From positions 1 through 35,740 of the forward strand of contig JACPTZ010000095.1 in the NCBI GenBank assembly GCA_016192525.1: DNA of 35,740 bases, given 5' to 3'. Shown in pieces: positions 17,001 to 24,368 of this stretch (position 1 is the stretch's first letter; each line of letters starts with the position of its first letter). The DNA is from Planctomycetota bacterium. GTDB taxonomy: Bacteria; Planctomycetota; MHYJ01; JACPTZ01. Below the pieces are notes generated by a model, which saw nothing but the letters and a program-made list of their open reading frames with translations, did not search any database and had not been told where the DNA came from. The position numbers and the translations under genes are program-made.

Positions 17001-19214
17001 ACCCTCGGCCAGACGAACGGCACGCTGGCCGTCACGGGCGATCTGAACGGGACCGGAGCAATCGTCTTCTCCTCCACGACCACGCTCAGTCTCGGCGCCG
17101 CCTTCACCCACAGCGGGACCTTCACCGCCGCCAGCGGCACCGTGAGTTACGCCGCCGCCGGGGCGCAGACGATCCGCGCGACGACGTACAATCACCTCAC
17201 CCTCGCGGGGAGCGGGGCGAAGTCGCTCGATACCGGCACGACCACGGTGAACGGGACCTGCACCGTCACCTCCACGCTCGACATCAACGCGCAGACGCTC
17301 GCCACCGGTTCCTCCTCGGTTCTCGCCGGGGCGGGGACGATCCAGTTCGCCGGCGGGGGGACGATCAACATCGGCGGCACGTTCACGGCGACAGGGACCT
17401 TCTCGGCCGGGACGGGGGTGGTGAACTACAGCGGGACCGCGTCGCAGACGATCCGCGCCCTGTCCGGGGCGAGTGCGTACAACGATCTCACCGTCTCGGG
17501 CGGCGGGACCAAGTCGTTGAGCGGGGCGACGGACGTCGGCGGGACCCTGACCACCTCGTCGAACCTCGGTCTCGGCGGGAAGACGCTCACGCTGGCCACC
17601 GGGACGATCGCCGGGACCGGGACGATCTCGAACGGCACGGGGACCGGGACGATCGCCGGGGCGGTCAACGTGACCGGCGCGCTCACGCTGAACGCCGCCG
17701 CGCCGATCTCCTGCACCGGGGCCTGGACCCTCACCGGGACGCTGACCGTCACCGGCAGTTCGACCGTCACCTTCGCATCCACGCTCACCGCCAACAATAC
17801 GCTCACGCTGAACGGGACGGGGACCGTGACGGTGACCGGCGACCTGGCCGGGACGGGAAACATCACGTTCACCGCGGCGCAGACGCTCGTTCTCGGGGCG
17901 GCCCTGACCAACACCGGGACCCTGACCCCCGGAACCGGGACGCTCTCGTTCGGCGGCGCCGGGGCGCAGACCATCCCGCTCGTCACCTACGGCGGGCTTG
18001 TCCTCGGCGGGAGCGGGACCAAGTCGCTGGCGGGAAACACGACGGCGGCGACGCTCAGCGTCTCATCCACGCTCGACCTCGCCGGGTTCACCCTGACCCT
18101 CACCACCGGCACCATCTCCGGAAGCGGCACGATCACGAACAGCGCGGGGACCGGGACGATCGCCGGGACGATCGCGGTGAGCGGGTCGCCGACGCTCAGC
18201 CTGGCCTCGGACATCGCCTTCTCCGGCGGCGTGACGGCCTCCGGCGGGCTGACCGTCTCCGGGGCGGCGAATCTGTCCTTCGCCTCGACGCTGGCGGTGA
18301 GCAGCACGGTCACCCTCGGCGGAACCGGGTCGGTGAGCGTCACCGGGACGCTCAGCGGCAGCGGGGCGATCACCTTCATCGCGGCGCAGACCCTCAATCT
18401 GGGCGCCGGGTTCACGGGCACCGGGTCGTTCACGGCCGGGCCGGGGACCGTCGTCTACAACGGGGGCTCGGCCCAGACGGTCCGGGCCCTTTCGGGGGCG
18501 AACGCTTACGGGGCCCTGGCCGTGGCCGGCGCCGGGACGAAATCGCTGGCCGGGGTCACAACGGTGGGGGGGACGCTCACCGTCTCCTCGACGCTGAACC
18601 TGGCCGGGCAGACGCTCTCGCTCACCACCGGCACCCTCGCCGGGGCCGGGACGCTCACGAACAGCGCGGGGACCGGGACGATCGCCGGGGCGACCACGGT
18701 GACCGGGGCGCTCACCGCGAATCTCGCCGCGCCCATCTCCTGCACGGGCGCCTGGACGCTCACGGGGACGCTCACGACGAGCGGGGCCTCGACGATGTCC
18801 TTCAGCTCGACGCTCACCGCGAACAACACGCTCACGCTCGGCGGGACCGGGTCGGTGACCACGACCGGCGATCTGGACGGCGCCGGCGCGATCACGTTCA
18901 CGGCGGCGGGGACGCTCAATCTCGTCGCGGGGTTCACGAACGCCGGGGCCTTCACCGGCGGGACCGGGACGGTGGCCTACACCGCGAGCGGGGCGCAGAC
19001 GGTGCGGGCCCTCACCGGCGCGAACGCCTATTTCAACCTGACGCTCGCGGGGAGCGGGACGAAGTCGCTCACCGCGGCCACCGACGTGGGGGGGACCTGC
19101 ACCGTGAGTTCCACCCTCGACATCGCGGGGCAGACGCTGACCCTTTCCACCGGTCCCGTCACCGGGTCCGGCAACATCACGAACGGCGGCGGGTCGTTCA
19201 GGATCATGCCGTAG
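14067..19214 (+). CDS. Giant secreted repeat protein, probable beta-helix surface protein (1715 aa)
   Basis: ATG 14067 follows AAAAGGAG (14053-14060). Residues 1-25 (TLALFALALFAGAVPAAAQ) are a signal peptide with an AxA cut site. The mature start TWNWSNGSGTGNWNTAGNW resembles the beginnings of autotransporter-type adhesins. The remainder is almost wholly Thr/Ser/Gly/Ala/Leu with alternating short strands, built from six repeats (see 14758-19190). Lysine appears mainly in GTKSL, and cysteine in NGTCTV and AISCTGAW, both regularly spaced. There is no recognisable autotransporter barrel, LPxTG, PEP-CTERM or other anchor; it ends GSFRIMP. A right-handed beta-helix or beta-solenoid at the cell surface is inferred. 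A G9 tract at 14418-14426 lies within the gene. Confidence 0.75.
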   Translation: MRHPRPTLALFALALFAGAVPAAAQTWNWSNGSGTGNWNTAGNWAEAAVPTAADTARMGSNFNATGNTNCTLSAAGAASTVVIGTYTSTFNLGGQTLTLGGAAGFNPQTSSAFSLAGGGGSIVGNVTVDTAAGSRITVTSSTTVTGNYTVSLAHTLTVNSGVTLVINGNLAVNGPLTFTGNGVVSVAGSVTGAGSITFTSGSTLDLRIGTAFSNTGTLTTNNAGKVTYNAAGAQTVRAGVTYANLILNGGGTKSLGSGTTTVNVFCTVSSTLDIAGQTLTTGTSSTLGGAGTIQFTGGGSLNVGGSFTATGPFTAGTGTVTYSGGSIQTVRALTGANAYNNLTLAGASTKSLAATTTTVNGTLTVSSTLNLAGQTLVPAAGTIAGSGTITNTTGTGTLSGAVTVTGALKMNAAAAISCTGAWTLTGTLTASGASTITFASTLAANNTLTLSGTGTLAVTGDLSGSGAITFASTQTLSLGAAFTNSGTFTPSIGRVTYSAAGAQTVRAVTHYNLTLAGSGTKSLAAGTTTVNGTCSVTSTLDVNGQILTLGSGSNLSGAGTIQFTGGGTLNVGNLFMFTGTFTAGTGSVSYTGTSNQTVLAATYNNLTLAGSGTKSLAGATSVGGAFTVSSTLNLAGKTLTPSAGTIAGSGTIANTLATGVIAGAQTVTGALKINIGAAISCTGAWTLTGTLTTSGASTLTFASTFAVSNTLTLGGTGTVTVTGDLSGTGTITFTSIQTLSLGAAFTHTGTFTPGAGSVSYSGAGAQSIRQTTYFGLKAEGAGVKSLSAGTTTANGTCTVTSTLDVNGQTLTLGSTSTLAGAGTIQFTGGGTLNIGGANTGTGTFTAGTGTVSYTGTSSQTVRALSGANSYNNLTIAGSGTKSLAGATTVNGTFTVSSTLNLAGQTLTLAGGTIAGTGTISNSSGTGTIPGATAVTGTITLSAAAAISCTGAWTITGTLTTSGTSTITFAGTLTANNTLTLGQTNGTLAVTGDLNGTGAIVFSSTTTLSLGAAFTHSGTFTAASGTVSYAAAGAQTIRATTYNHLTLAGSGAKSLDTGTTTVNGTCTVTSTLDINAQTLATGSSSVLAGAGTIQFAGGGTINIGGTFTATGTFSAGTGVVNYSGTASQTIRALSGASAYNDLTVSGGGTKSLSGATDVGGTLTTSSNLGLGGKTLTLATGTIAGTGTISNGTGTGTIAGAVNVTGALTLNAAAPISCTGAWTLTGTLTVTGSSTVTFASTLTANNTLTLNGTGTVTVTGDLAGTGNITFTAAQTLVLGAALTNTGTLTPGTGTLSFGGAGAQTIPLVTYGGLVLGGSGTKSLAGNTTAATLSVSSTLDLAGFTLTLTTGTISGSGTITNSAGTGTIAGTIAVSGSPTLSLASDIAFSGGVTASGGLTVSGAANLSFASTLAVSSTVTLGGTGSVSVTGTLSGSGAITFIAAQTLNLGAGFTGTGSFTAGPGTVVYNGGSAQTVRALSGANAYGALAVAGAGTKSLAGVTTVGGTLTVSSTLNLAGQTLSLTTGTLAGAGTLTNSAGTGTIAGATTVTGALTANLAAPISCTGAWTLTGTLTTSGASTMSFSSTLTANNTLTLGGTGSVTTTGDLDGAGAITFTAAGTLNLVAGFTNAGAFTGGTGTVAYTASGAQTVRALTGANAYFNLTLAGSGTKSLTAATDVGGTCTVSSTLDIAGQTLTLSTGPVTGSGNITNGGGSFRIMP
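14758..19190 (+). repeat. Six-fold internal repeat of the giant surface protein
   Basis: Units begin near 14758, 15589, 16378, 17182, 17983 and 18493. The first four are about 800 bp (265 residues) and share YNNLTLAGSGTKSL, NGTCTVTSTLD, GAGTIQFTGGGTLN, TFTVSSTLNLAGQTL, ISCTGAWTLTGTL and TLSLGAAFT. The last two are shorter: unit 5 is about 510 bp and unit 6 about 720 bp. Both lack the GAGTIQFTGGGTLN sub-module, and unit 5 also replaces ISCTGAW by IAFSGGV. The unit thus consists of two related halves that can be lost separately. Confidence 0.85.
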
Positions 19215-19304
19215 GCCGCGGCCGGGCGGGTCCCGACCTCGAACTCCGGGAACGGGCATCTTGCCTCGGAAGTCCGGGCGCGATAGGAATCCCGAGCCTG
19301 AGAT

Positions 19305-19499
19305 GACCGGTCGGTCCCCGCCCCTACGGTCGGTCGGATTCGAACCCGCCCGAACCCGCGGTCCGCAGGGGCGGGAGCCGACCGGTCGTTCGATTGCGGA
19401 TTGCGGGTTTTGGATTGCAGATTGAACGGAGGTTTCGGGGGCGGGGAATCGGGCGCGCGGAGTCTGGGAGAAGCTTGCAGGGGCGGGGACCGACCGGTC
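19305..19499. mobile_element. 195-bp MITE-like element with perfect 21-bp inverted ends
   Basis: Bases 19305-19325 (beginning GACCGGTCGG, ending CCGCCCCT) are the exact reverse complement of 19479-19499. A third, imperfect reverse copy (19 of 21) is at 19367-19387, giving an inner hairpin with the left end. Between them is a GATTGCG period-7 run (about 19394-19427). No open frame and no clear target duplication. It occupies the first part of the 779-base gap after the surface protein. Confidence 0.7.
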
Positions 19500-19597
19500 G
19501 CCGGGGGCTCAGATCTCGTTGATCGCGTGCCGGATTCCGGATTTCTCCTGATCCGTCCTGCAACGATGAGGTCGGGACCCGCCCGAACTCGCCCGAT

Positions 19598-19625
19598 TCA
19601 AGTTTCGCGCGCATCGAGCCGATGA
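19598..19625 (+). promoter_or_regulatory. Sigma28 (FliA)-type promoter of fliC1
   Basis: TCAAGTTT (19598-19605), 12 bases, GCCGATGA (19618-19625), against the consensus TAAAGTTT-N11-GCCGATAA: 7 of 8 and 7 of 8, with the spacer one base long. Flagellin genes are the classical sigma28 targets. It implies a leader of about 360 bases before fliC1. Confidence 0.6.
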
Positions 19626-19993
19626 AGACATTGAGACTGGACCGGTTGTTCTCCCTGAGGAGAGAAAGGAGGTGCGACGGATGTGACGAGTGGCCCGCCC
19701 GCCACGGTAATCCTGGGCGTCTGAGGATGTGCCGGCGTCGCTTCCCGCAGGATGCGGGGGGCCGCGCGTGAGACCGCGGTTGCCGGATGCGTCCTCTGAG
19801 ATGGGTTCGAGTCCGATCGAAGGGCCCGGAAGCACAGGTTCCGAGTTCCCGAGCAGCCGCTGGAGGCGGCGCCTTGGGGGACGAGGAACACCGAGGCTTT
19901 CCCCGCCCTGCGGCGCCCGCCGCGGTTCGATCGGTCCCCTCGAACGGCCGGTGACAAGGATGTCGCCGGCGTTTCCAGTCACGGAGGACTGTC
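19626..19993 (+). other. Long 5' leader of fliC1
   Basis: No gene is supported here. It carries AAAGGAGGTG (19665-19674), a near-perfect anti-16S match, placed ideally before ATG TGA (19681-19686), a start codon followed at once by a stop. The rest is GC-rich with scattered dyads, and GAACGGCC near the end is shared with the fliC2 leader. A role in translation control or RNA stability is possible. Confidence 0.4.
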
Positions 19994-21565
19994 ATGGGTC
20001 TTCGCATCAATACCAATGTGTCCGCGTTGGCGGCCATCCGGAACCTCGGCCGCAACGACCGGGCGCAGGCTCGTACCCTCGAGCACCTCTCCACCGGCCT
20101 ACGCATCAATCGCGCCTCGGACGATCCCTCGGGACTCGTCATCAGCGAGCAGTTGCGCTCGCAGATCGGTTCGCTGCGTCAGGCCGCGGAGAACACCCAG
20201 AACGACAACAACATGATTGCGACGGCGGACGCCGCCCTCGAGGAGATGTCGAATCTCCTCAACGACGTCAAGGGGTCGATCGTCTTCGCCCTGAACACGG
20301 CCGGTGCCAGTCCCGAGCAGGTTGCGGCGGAGCAGGAATCGGTCGACGGGGCGATTCTGGCCATCAATCGGATCGTCAATACGGCGCGCTACGCCGACGG
20401 CGGTCTCCTGAACGGCCAGTCCTCTTTCATCTCGACGAGCATCGCCGCCAGCATCGATGACCTCAACCTGAGGCGGATCAACTTCCCTCCGGGGAGTTCT
20501 CCCCTCGACATTGCGGTCACGCTGACGGGATCGCGCGACTCGGCGGGGACTTTCGCGGCGGCCCTTCCCGCCCAGGGCTCGATCAGTTTCGGCGCTGCAG
20601 GGGCCAGCGGGGCCATCGTCCGAATCGTCGGTCCCCGGGGAAGCGCCGACGTCTCCCTGGGCGACCTCGCTCCCGTGGCCGACATCGCCACGGCCTTCAA
20701 CAACGTGCGTTCCCAGACCGGCGCCTACGTCGACGGCGGGAACATTCTCCGGACCGAGGAATTCGGCACGAACGAGCGGGTGACCGTCACCGTACTCGAC
20801 GGTCAGCTCGACGCCGTGGACAACATCAACGACGCCGCGGCGGCCGCCAACCTCACTTCCGGGCAGTCGGTGATGAGTGTTGGGACGAACGCCGTGGCCA
20901 CGATCAATGGGGCCTCCTTCACGGCGAACGGCCGGCACTTCAACATCGTGAACGATCTGGGCGAGTTCTCGTTCTCCCTCAGTTCCGACCCCACGGTCGC
21001 GGACAAGTCAGCGGGTCTTCCGGCCCTCGGACTGCTCGATAACGGGTCGGGTACCACTTCCTTCTCGGTGCAGCGGAGCGGGCTGGGCATGCAGCTCAAC
21101 TCGACCGCGGTCGGGAGCGATCACCTCCAGATCGGCATCAACGCCCTGGACGTCGGGACGCTCGGCTTTGAGCGGATCCGGAATGTGCTGCGGAATCCCA
21201 CAGCCGCTGACGCCGCGGGTGAGGAGGCCGGAGGACGTTTGAAGAGCCTTCTGACCGGCGGCGCGAACGATCTGCTGAACGGGGATCTCAGCCGTGCCGA
21301 CGAGATCATCGACGCGTCGATCAAGCAGGTGGCGGGAACCCGGGCGTTCCTGGGGTCGTTGTCCGAGAAGGTCCTGACACCCAACCTCAATTCAGTCGAG
21401 GTGGCGATCCAGAACCTTTCGGCCTCCGAGAGCAGCATTCGGGATCTCAACTTCGCGGAGGAGACCTCGGCGTTCACCAAGTCGCAGATCCTCTTCCAGA
21501 CCGGGATCGCGTCCTTGGCTTCCGCGAATCTGGTGCCGCAGGCGGTTCTGTCGCTCCTGCGGTAG
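19994..21565 (+). CDS. fliC: Flagellin 1 (filament subunit)
   Basis: A 523-residue flagellin starting at ATG 19994 behind ACGGAGGA. The N-terminal D0/D1 domain (MGLRINTNVSALAAIRNL, LSTGLRINRASDDPSGLVIS, IGSLRQAAENTQNDNNMIATAD) and C-terminal D1/D0 domain (SSIRDLNFAEETSAFTKSQ, ILFQTGIASLASANLVPQAV, LSLLR) are canonical; they form the filament core and the type III export and FliS-binding region. The middle about 250 residues form a variable surface domain containing a hook-IN-like stretch (SISFGAAGASGAIVRIVGPRG, TFANNVRSQTG-like). No cysteine is present. It has its own sigma28-like promoter and a strong hairpin just after its stop. Confidence 0.95.
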   Translation: MGLRINTNVSALAAIRNLGRNDRAQARTLEHLSTGLRINRASDDPSGLVISEQLRSQIGSLRQAAENTQNDNNMIATADAALEEMSNLLNDVKGSIVFALNTAGASPEQVAAEQESVDGAILAINRIVNTARYADGGLLNGQSSFISTSIAASIDDLNLRRINFPPGSSPLDIAVTLTGSRDSAGTFAAALPAQGSISFGAAGASGAIVRIVGPRGSADVSLGDLAPVADIATAFNNVRSQTGAYVDGGNILRTEEFGTNERVTVTVLDGQLDAVDNINDAAAAANLTSGQSVMSVGTNAVATINGASFTANGRHFNIVNDLGEFSFSLSSDPTVADKSAGLPALGLLDNGSGTTSFSVQRSGLGMQLNSTAVGSDHLQIGINALDVGTLGFERIRNVLRNPTAADAAGEEAGGRLKSLLTGGANDLLNGDLSRADEIIDASIKQVAGTRAFLGSLSEKVLTPNLNSVEVAIQNLSASESSIRDLNFAEETSAFTKSQILFQTGIASLASANLVPQAVLSLLR

Positions 21566-21578
21566 TTGGAGGGAGACG

Positions 21579-21612
21579 CCCGACGGGGTCCCTCCACGTG
21601 GACCCCGTCGGG
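21579..21612 (+). terminator. Strong hairpin just after fliC1
   Basis: CCCGACGGGGTCC (21579-21591) pairs perfectly with GGACCCCGTCGGG (21600-21612) over 13 bp with an 8-base loop, 13 bases after the fliC1 stop. No T-run follows, so it is either a terminator that works without one or a 3' stabiliser that protects the abundant flagellin mRNA. Confidence 0.55.
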
Positions 21613-21614
21613 GA

Positions 21615-21736
21615 GTAAAACGTAAAACGGAAAACGTAAGAGGAAACGGATCGCTGCCTGGTCTTTCCGCGTTGCGTTTGGCTCTGTTTTCGTTTCCTGC
21701 GTTTTTCTTACGTTTTCCGTCTTTACGTTTTTCCTT
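21615..21736. repeat. ACGTAAA inverted heptamer pair downstream of fliC1
   Basis: Left arm 21615-21650 (GTAAAACGTAAAACGG...) and right arm 21688-21736 (TTCTTACGTTTTCCGT...) are inverted versions of the same period-7 array seen at 11513-11720 and 25034-25134. About 40 unrelated bases separate the arms. Both arms are flanked by GAGG/CCT-rich borders like the other copies. Confidence 0.75.
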
Positions 21737-22000
21737 TCTGCGCGTGCAAGTTCTTTCTCGTGGCTGCAGCGCCTTCCGTCGGTTTCGCCGGAGTGAACGG
21801 CGGAGGGCGACAACCTGGCGTGTCCGGCCGCAGGGGTCGGGATCGATCGACAGGGGAGACGGACGGTTGCCACCGTTTTCGGGAGGAAGCGAGTCTCCTG
21901 AAGATCCGACGCAACCTGTCGGACGATTCGAACCGTGTTTCACCCGAGACGGCATCCGCCGTCCTGAGGGTGGATGCCGTCGTGGTTCCTCCTGCGCCGG
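21737..22000. other. Flagellin intergenic region, no gene recognised
   Basis: I see no convincing coding sequence. The one clear structure is a hairpin GACGGCATCC (21948-21957) with GGATGCCGTC (21972-21981), 10 of 10 paired. The region lies between the heptamer pair and the 67-nt hairpin repeat and has the GC content of its surroundings. Confidence 0.4.
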
Positions 22001-22067
22001 CAACCGGTCTCCGGTAGAGAGGTGTCCGGCGTGGAGCGCCGTGGCGCCTCTCTCCGAAGTCCGGTTG
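22001..22067 (+). repeat. 67-nt structured hairpin repeat, copy 1 (after fliC1)
   Basis: Ends CAACCGG (22001-22007) and CCGGTTG (22061-22067) pair, as do AGAGAGG (22016-22022) and CCTCTCT (22047-22053), with an inner hairpin CGGCG/CGCCG. A second copy of exactly 67 nt lies at 24302-24368 after fliC2; 56 of 67 bases agree and several differences keep the stems paired. Confidence 0.75.
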
Positions 22068-22111
22068 GGGCCGCTTCACGGGAGTCAGCGCCCTTCGGTG
22101 CGCTCAAGTCC

Positions 22112-22159
22112 CCGGGGGTTTCACCCCCGGCTATTGCCTGCTCGCCCCTCCGGGGCGAG
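22112..22159. repeat. Two perfect 8-bp hairpins in tandem
   Basis: CCGGGGGT/ACCCCCGG with loop TTC (22112-22130) and CTCGCCCC/GGGGCGAG with loop TCC (22141-22159). They sit between the 67-nt repeat and the fliC2 promoter area. Tandem triloop hairpins of this kind resemble dispersed palindromic repeats of other large bacterial genomes. No T-run follows, so they are not typical terminators. Confidence 0.6.
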
Positions 22160-22219
22160 AAGGAAGTGGTCGTTTGTACCCCCGTACCCACCACCCCTCT
22201 CTCCGCAGCGCCAGAGTCG

Positions 22220-22249
22220 TTGTAACCACTTTTAAATCAAGTCTATACG
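22220..22249 (+). promoter_or_regulatory. Possible promoter for fliC2
   Basis: An AT-rich island in GC-rich surroundings has TTGTAA (22220-22225), an 18-base spacer and TATACG (22244-22249), each 4 of 6 to sigma70 consensus. An alternative is a weak sigma28 -10 box GACGATAT (22288-22295; 6 of 8), which lies at nearly the same distance from fliC2 as the good sigma28 box lies from fliC1. Neither is strong. Confidence 0.25.
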
Positions 22250-22295
22250 ACTATTCACGCCCCACCTGCAGATTCTTGGCTCAAGTTGACGATAT

Positions 22296-22681
22296 CATCT
22301 CAGACGCACGGGGCTCTGTGTCTTCCCGTCCCGGGCGTGAAACCCTGTGGCAGCGCATTTCATGAAAGGAGGTGGCCGAATCCGGGCGCGAAGGACGCCC
22401 GTCCGCTCCTGGCGGAGAAGCTGACCGGGGTCGAACGACCCTGGATCCGACTTTGAAGGCCCCATGTCGCGGTTGAGACCCTCGACCTGACGCCCCGAAG
22501 CGGAGCATCCTTGAAGGAGACACTGGTTGCCCTCCGCCGTGTTCCGGAGTGAGATCCGGAGCGCGGCACAAAGCGAAGAGACCGTTGCCGAACGGCCTGC
22601 TCACGATGGCGCCTGCCACGGGGGCGGGAAACTCTTCGGCCTCGACAGGACGTCGAGGTGGAACGTCAAGGAGGACGACCC
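22296..22681 (+). other. Long 5' leader of fliC2
   Basis: No gene is supported. Like the fliC1 leader it has AAAGGAGGTG (22365-22374), here about 308 bases before the start codon (about 320 in fliC1), but no ATG follows it. GAACGGCC near the end is also shared. The shared anti-16S-like motif at the same distance in both leaders suggests common origin or function. Confidence 0.4.
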
Positions 22682-24223
22682 ATGGGTCTCCGCGTCAACA
22701 CGAACACCTCCGCCCTGAGCGCGCTCAGGGCTCTTTCCGTCACCGATCGTGCCCAGCAGAAGTCCCTCACCCGCCTCGCCACCGGACTGCGCATCAACTC
22801 CGGCGGGGACGACCCCGGCGGGCTCCTGATCAGCGAGCAGTTGCACGCCCAGATCATCTCCACCCAGCAGGCCCTCGAAAACGTCCAGATCGACACGGCG
22901 ATGATCGCCACGGCCGACGGCGGGCTGCAGAACATCAGCGACCTGCTCGCGCAGATCAAGGACGGCGTACTGTTCACCCTGAACTCCGCCGCGGCCTCGC
23001 CCGAGGCCATTCAGGCCCAGCAGGACACGATCGATGCCGCCATCTCGTCGATCACCCGGCAGGCCCAGACCACCCAGTTCAACGGCCGTTCCCTTCTGGA
23101 TGGTTCGTCCCAGATCGTCACCGACAACACCGACTCCGATCTCGACAATCTGGTCGTCCGCAACGTGCAGGTGGACACCTCGGCCACGGCGCCCGTCCAG
23201 CCCCGCCGCACGATCACCCTTGCGGCCGTGGCCAACCCGACGCGCGCCAACATCAGCGTCACCGGGCTCGCGCTCGCCTCGGCCACGACCTTCCTGGTCA
23301 CAGGTCCCCGCGGTTCAGCCGAGATCACCCTGGCGGCCGGCGCGACTCAGGCCAACTTCGCGTCGGCTGTGAATTCGGTACTCACGCAGACCGGGGTGCA
23401 CTCCAACGTGGCCGGGTCTGAGCTCAACTCGGAGGACTTCGGGACCTCTCAGAAGATCTCCCTCAAGGTCCTCGCGACGGGGACCGGAGTCAACACGATC
23501 ACCACCACGGAGTTCGGCACGTTGAGCAACGGAGACAGCGGTCAGACGTCCGGCGTGGACGGCGTCATCACGGTGGATGGTGTCTCGGTCACGGGGAAGG
23601 GGCGCTCGTTTGATGTAAACCTCCCGTACATCTCCTTCTCCTTCGAATATGCGATTCCCACGTCACCCACCCCGCTCGCGGCGGATGTGGCGGCAGAGAC
23701 GCTGACGCTTGCGGCAGCCACGTTCGATGTGTACAAGGCGCCGATCGCCTTTCAGGTCGGTGGGAGGACCACTCCGAGCGACCTGATGAGCCTTGGCATC
23801 CGGTCCGTGACGGCCGCCTCTCTGGGATTCGAGCCGACCGTGGACTTTTTCGCCGACAACGACGGCGCCGGAACGGCGCCGCCCACGCGCGGCGGGACCC
23901 TGATGTCGCTGATGTCCGGCGGTTTCAACAGTCTGGCCCTCCGACCGTCCGGCGCCAGCGCCGTAGTGGACAAGGCGATCACGCAGGTGAACGGTCTGCG
24001 GGCCCAGTTGGGGGCCTTGCAGGCAAATGTCCTCGACCCTCAGCAGCGTCAGTTGCAGGTGCAGATCGAAAACCTGAGCGCCGCGCGCGGTGTCATCCGG
24101 GACCTGGACTTCGCTGCGGAGACGTCGAACTTCACGAAGCAGCAGATTCTCTTCCAGTCCGGGACGGCGGCGTTGGCTTCGGCGAACCTCATCTCGCAGT
24201 CGGTCCTGACCCTGCTGCGGTAG
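22682..24223 (+). CDS. fliC: Flagellin 2 (filament subunit)
   Basis: A 513-residue flagellin. ATG 22682 (MGLRVNTNTSALSALRAL) follows AAGGAGGA (22668-22675); an upstream in-frame ATG adds eight residues unlike any flagellin. The N-terminal (LTRLATGLRINSGGDDPGGLL, ISEQLHAQIISTQQALEN) and C-terminal (GVIRDLDFAAETSNFTKQQ, ILFQSGTAALASANLISQSV, LTLLR) core domains are complete. The central domain shares a segment with flagellin 1 (FLVTGPRGSAEITL against VRIVGPRGSADVSL; NSVLTQTGVHS against NNVRSQTGAYV), but is otherwise different. The two genes are an old tandem duplication about 1.1 kb apart; two flagellins could form segments of one filament. Confidence 0.95.
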   Translation: MGLRVNTNTSALSALRALSVTDRAQQKSLTRLATGLRINSGGDDPGGLLISEQLHAQIISTQQALENVQIDTAMIATADGGLQNISDLLAQIKDGVLFTLNSAAASPEAIQAQQDTIDAAISSITRQAQTTQFNGRSLLDGSSQIVTDNTDSDLDNLVVRNVQVDTSATAPVQPRRTITLAAVANPTRANISVTGLALASATTFLVTGPRGSAEITLAAGATQANFASAVNSVLTQTGVHSNVAGSELNSEDFGTSQKISLKVLATGTGVNTITTTEFGTLSNGDSGQTSGVDGVITVDGVSVTGKGRSFDVNLPYISFSFEYAIPTSPTPLAADVAAETLTLAAATFDVYKAPIAFQVGGRTTPSDLMSLGIRSVTAASLGFEPTVDFFADNDGAGTAPPTRGGTLMSLMSGGFNSLALRPSGASAVVDKAITQVNGLRAQLGALQANVLDPQQRQLQVQIENLSAARGVIRDLDFAAETSNFTKQQILFQSGTAALASANLISQSVLTLLR

Positions 24224-24231
24224 GGGTGAGG

Positions 24232-24263
24232 GAGTAACGGAGTAAGAGAGTAGCGGAGTAACC
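24232..24263. repeat. GAGTAACG period-8 array after fliC2
   Basis: GAGTA begins at 24232, 24240, 24248 and 24256, giving four units of exactly 8 bases (GAGTAACG, GAGTAAGA, GAGTAGCG, GAGTAACC). It begins nine bases after the fliC2 stop. Similar in style to the heptamer arrays but with another unit length and no inverted partner seen. Confidence 0.7.
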
Positions 24264-24301
24264 GGATGGACATGGAGGTCTGTCCGGATTCTGCAAGCCG
24301 G

Positions 24302-24368
24302 CAACCGGTCTCCGGTAGGGGGGTGTTCGGGGCGGAAGCCCCTGGCGCCTCCCTCCGAAGACCGGTTG
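24302..24368 (+). repeat. 67-nt structured hairpin repeat, copy 2 (after fliC2)
   Basis: Same architecture as 22001-22067. The outer stem is longer here (CAACCGGTCT with AGACCGGTTG, 10 bp), the middle stem AGGGGGG/CCTCCCT shows one full base-pair exchange (A-T to G-C) and one wobble, and the inner hairpin is GGGGC/GCCCC with loop GGAA. It lies 78 bases after the fliC2 stop. Confidence 0.75.

Noticed and set aside
13829..19306. A second reading frame open for over 1800 codons across the giant surface protein, rich in Arg, His and Asp.
   Set aside because: It results from high GC and the repetitive third-position pattern of the real frame, which has a signal peptide, a ribosome site and regular repeats.
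19331..19349. A GGTTCGAATCC-like string on the minus strand that recalls a tRNA T-loop; a similar string lies near 19802.
   Set aside because: The flanking bases do not make a 5-bp T stem, and no anticodon arm, D arm or acceptor stem can be drawn.
21672..22235. Small open frames in the flagellin intergenic region.
   Set aside because: They consist of repeat DNA read in arbitrary frames, are Arg/Ser/Pro-rich, and lack ribosome sites and recognisable domains.
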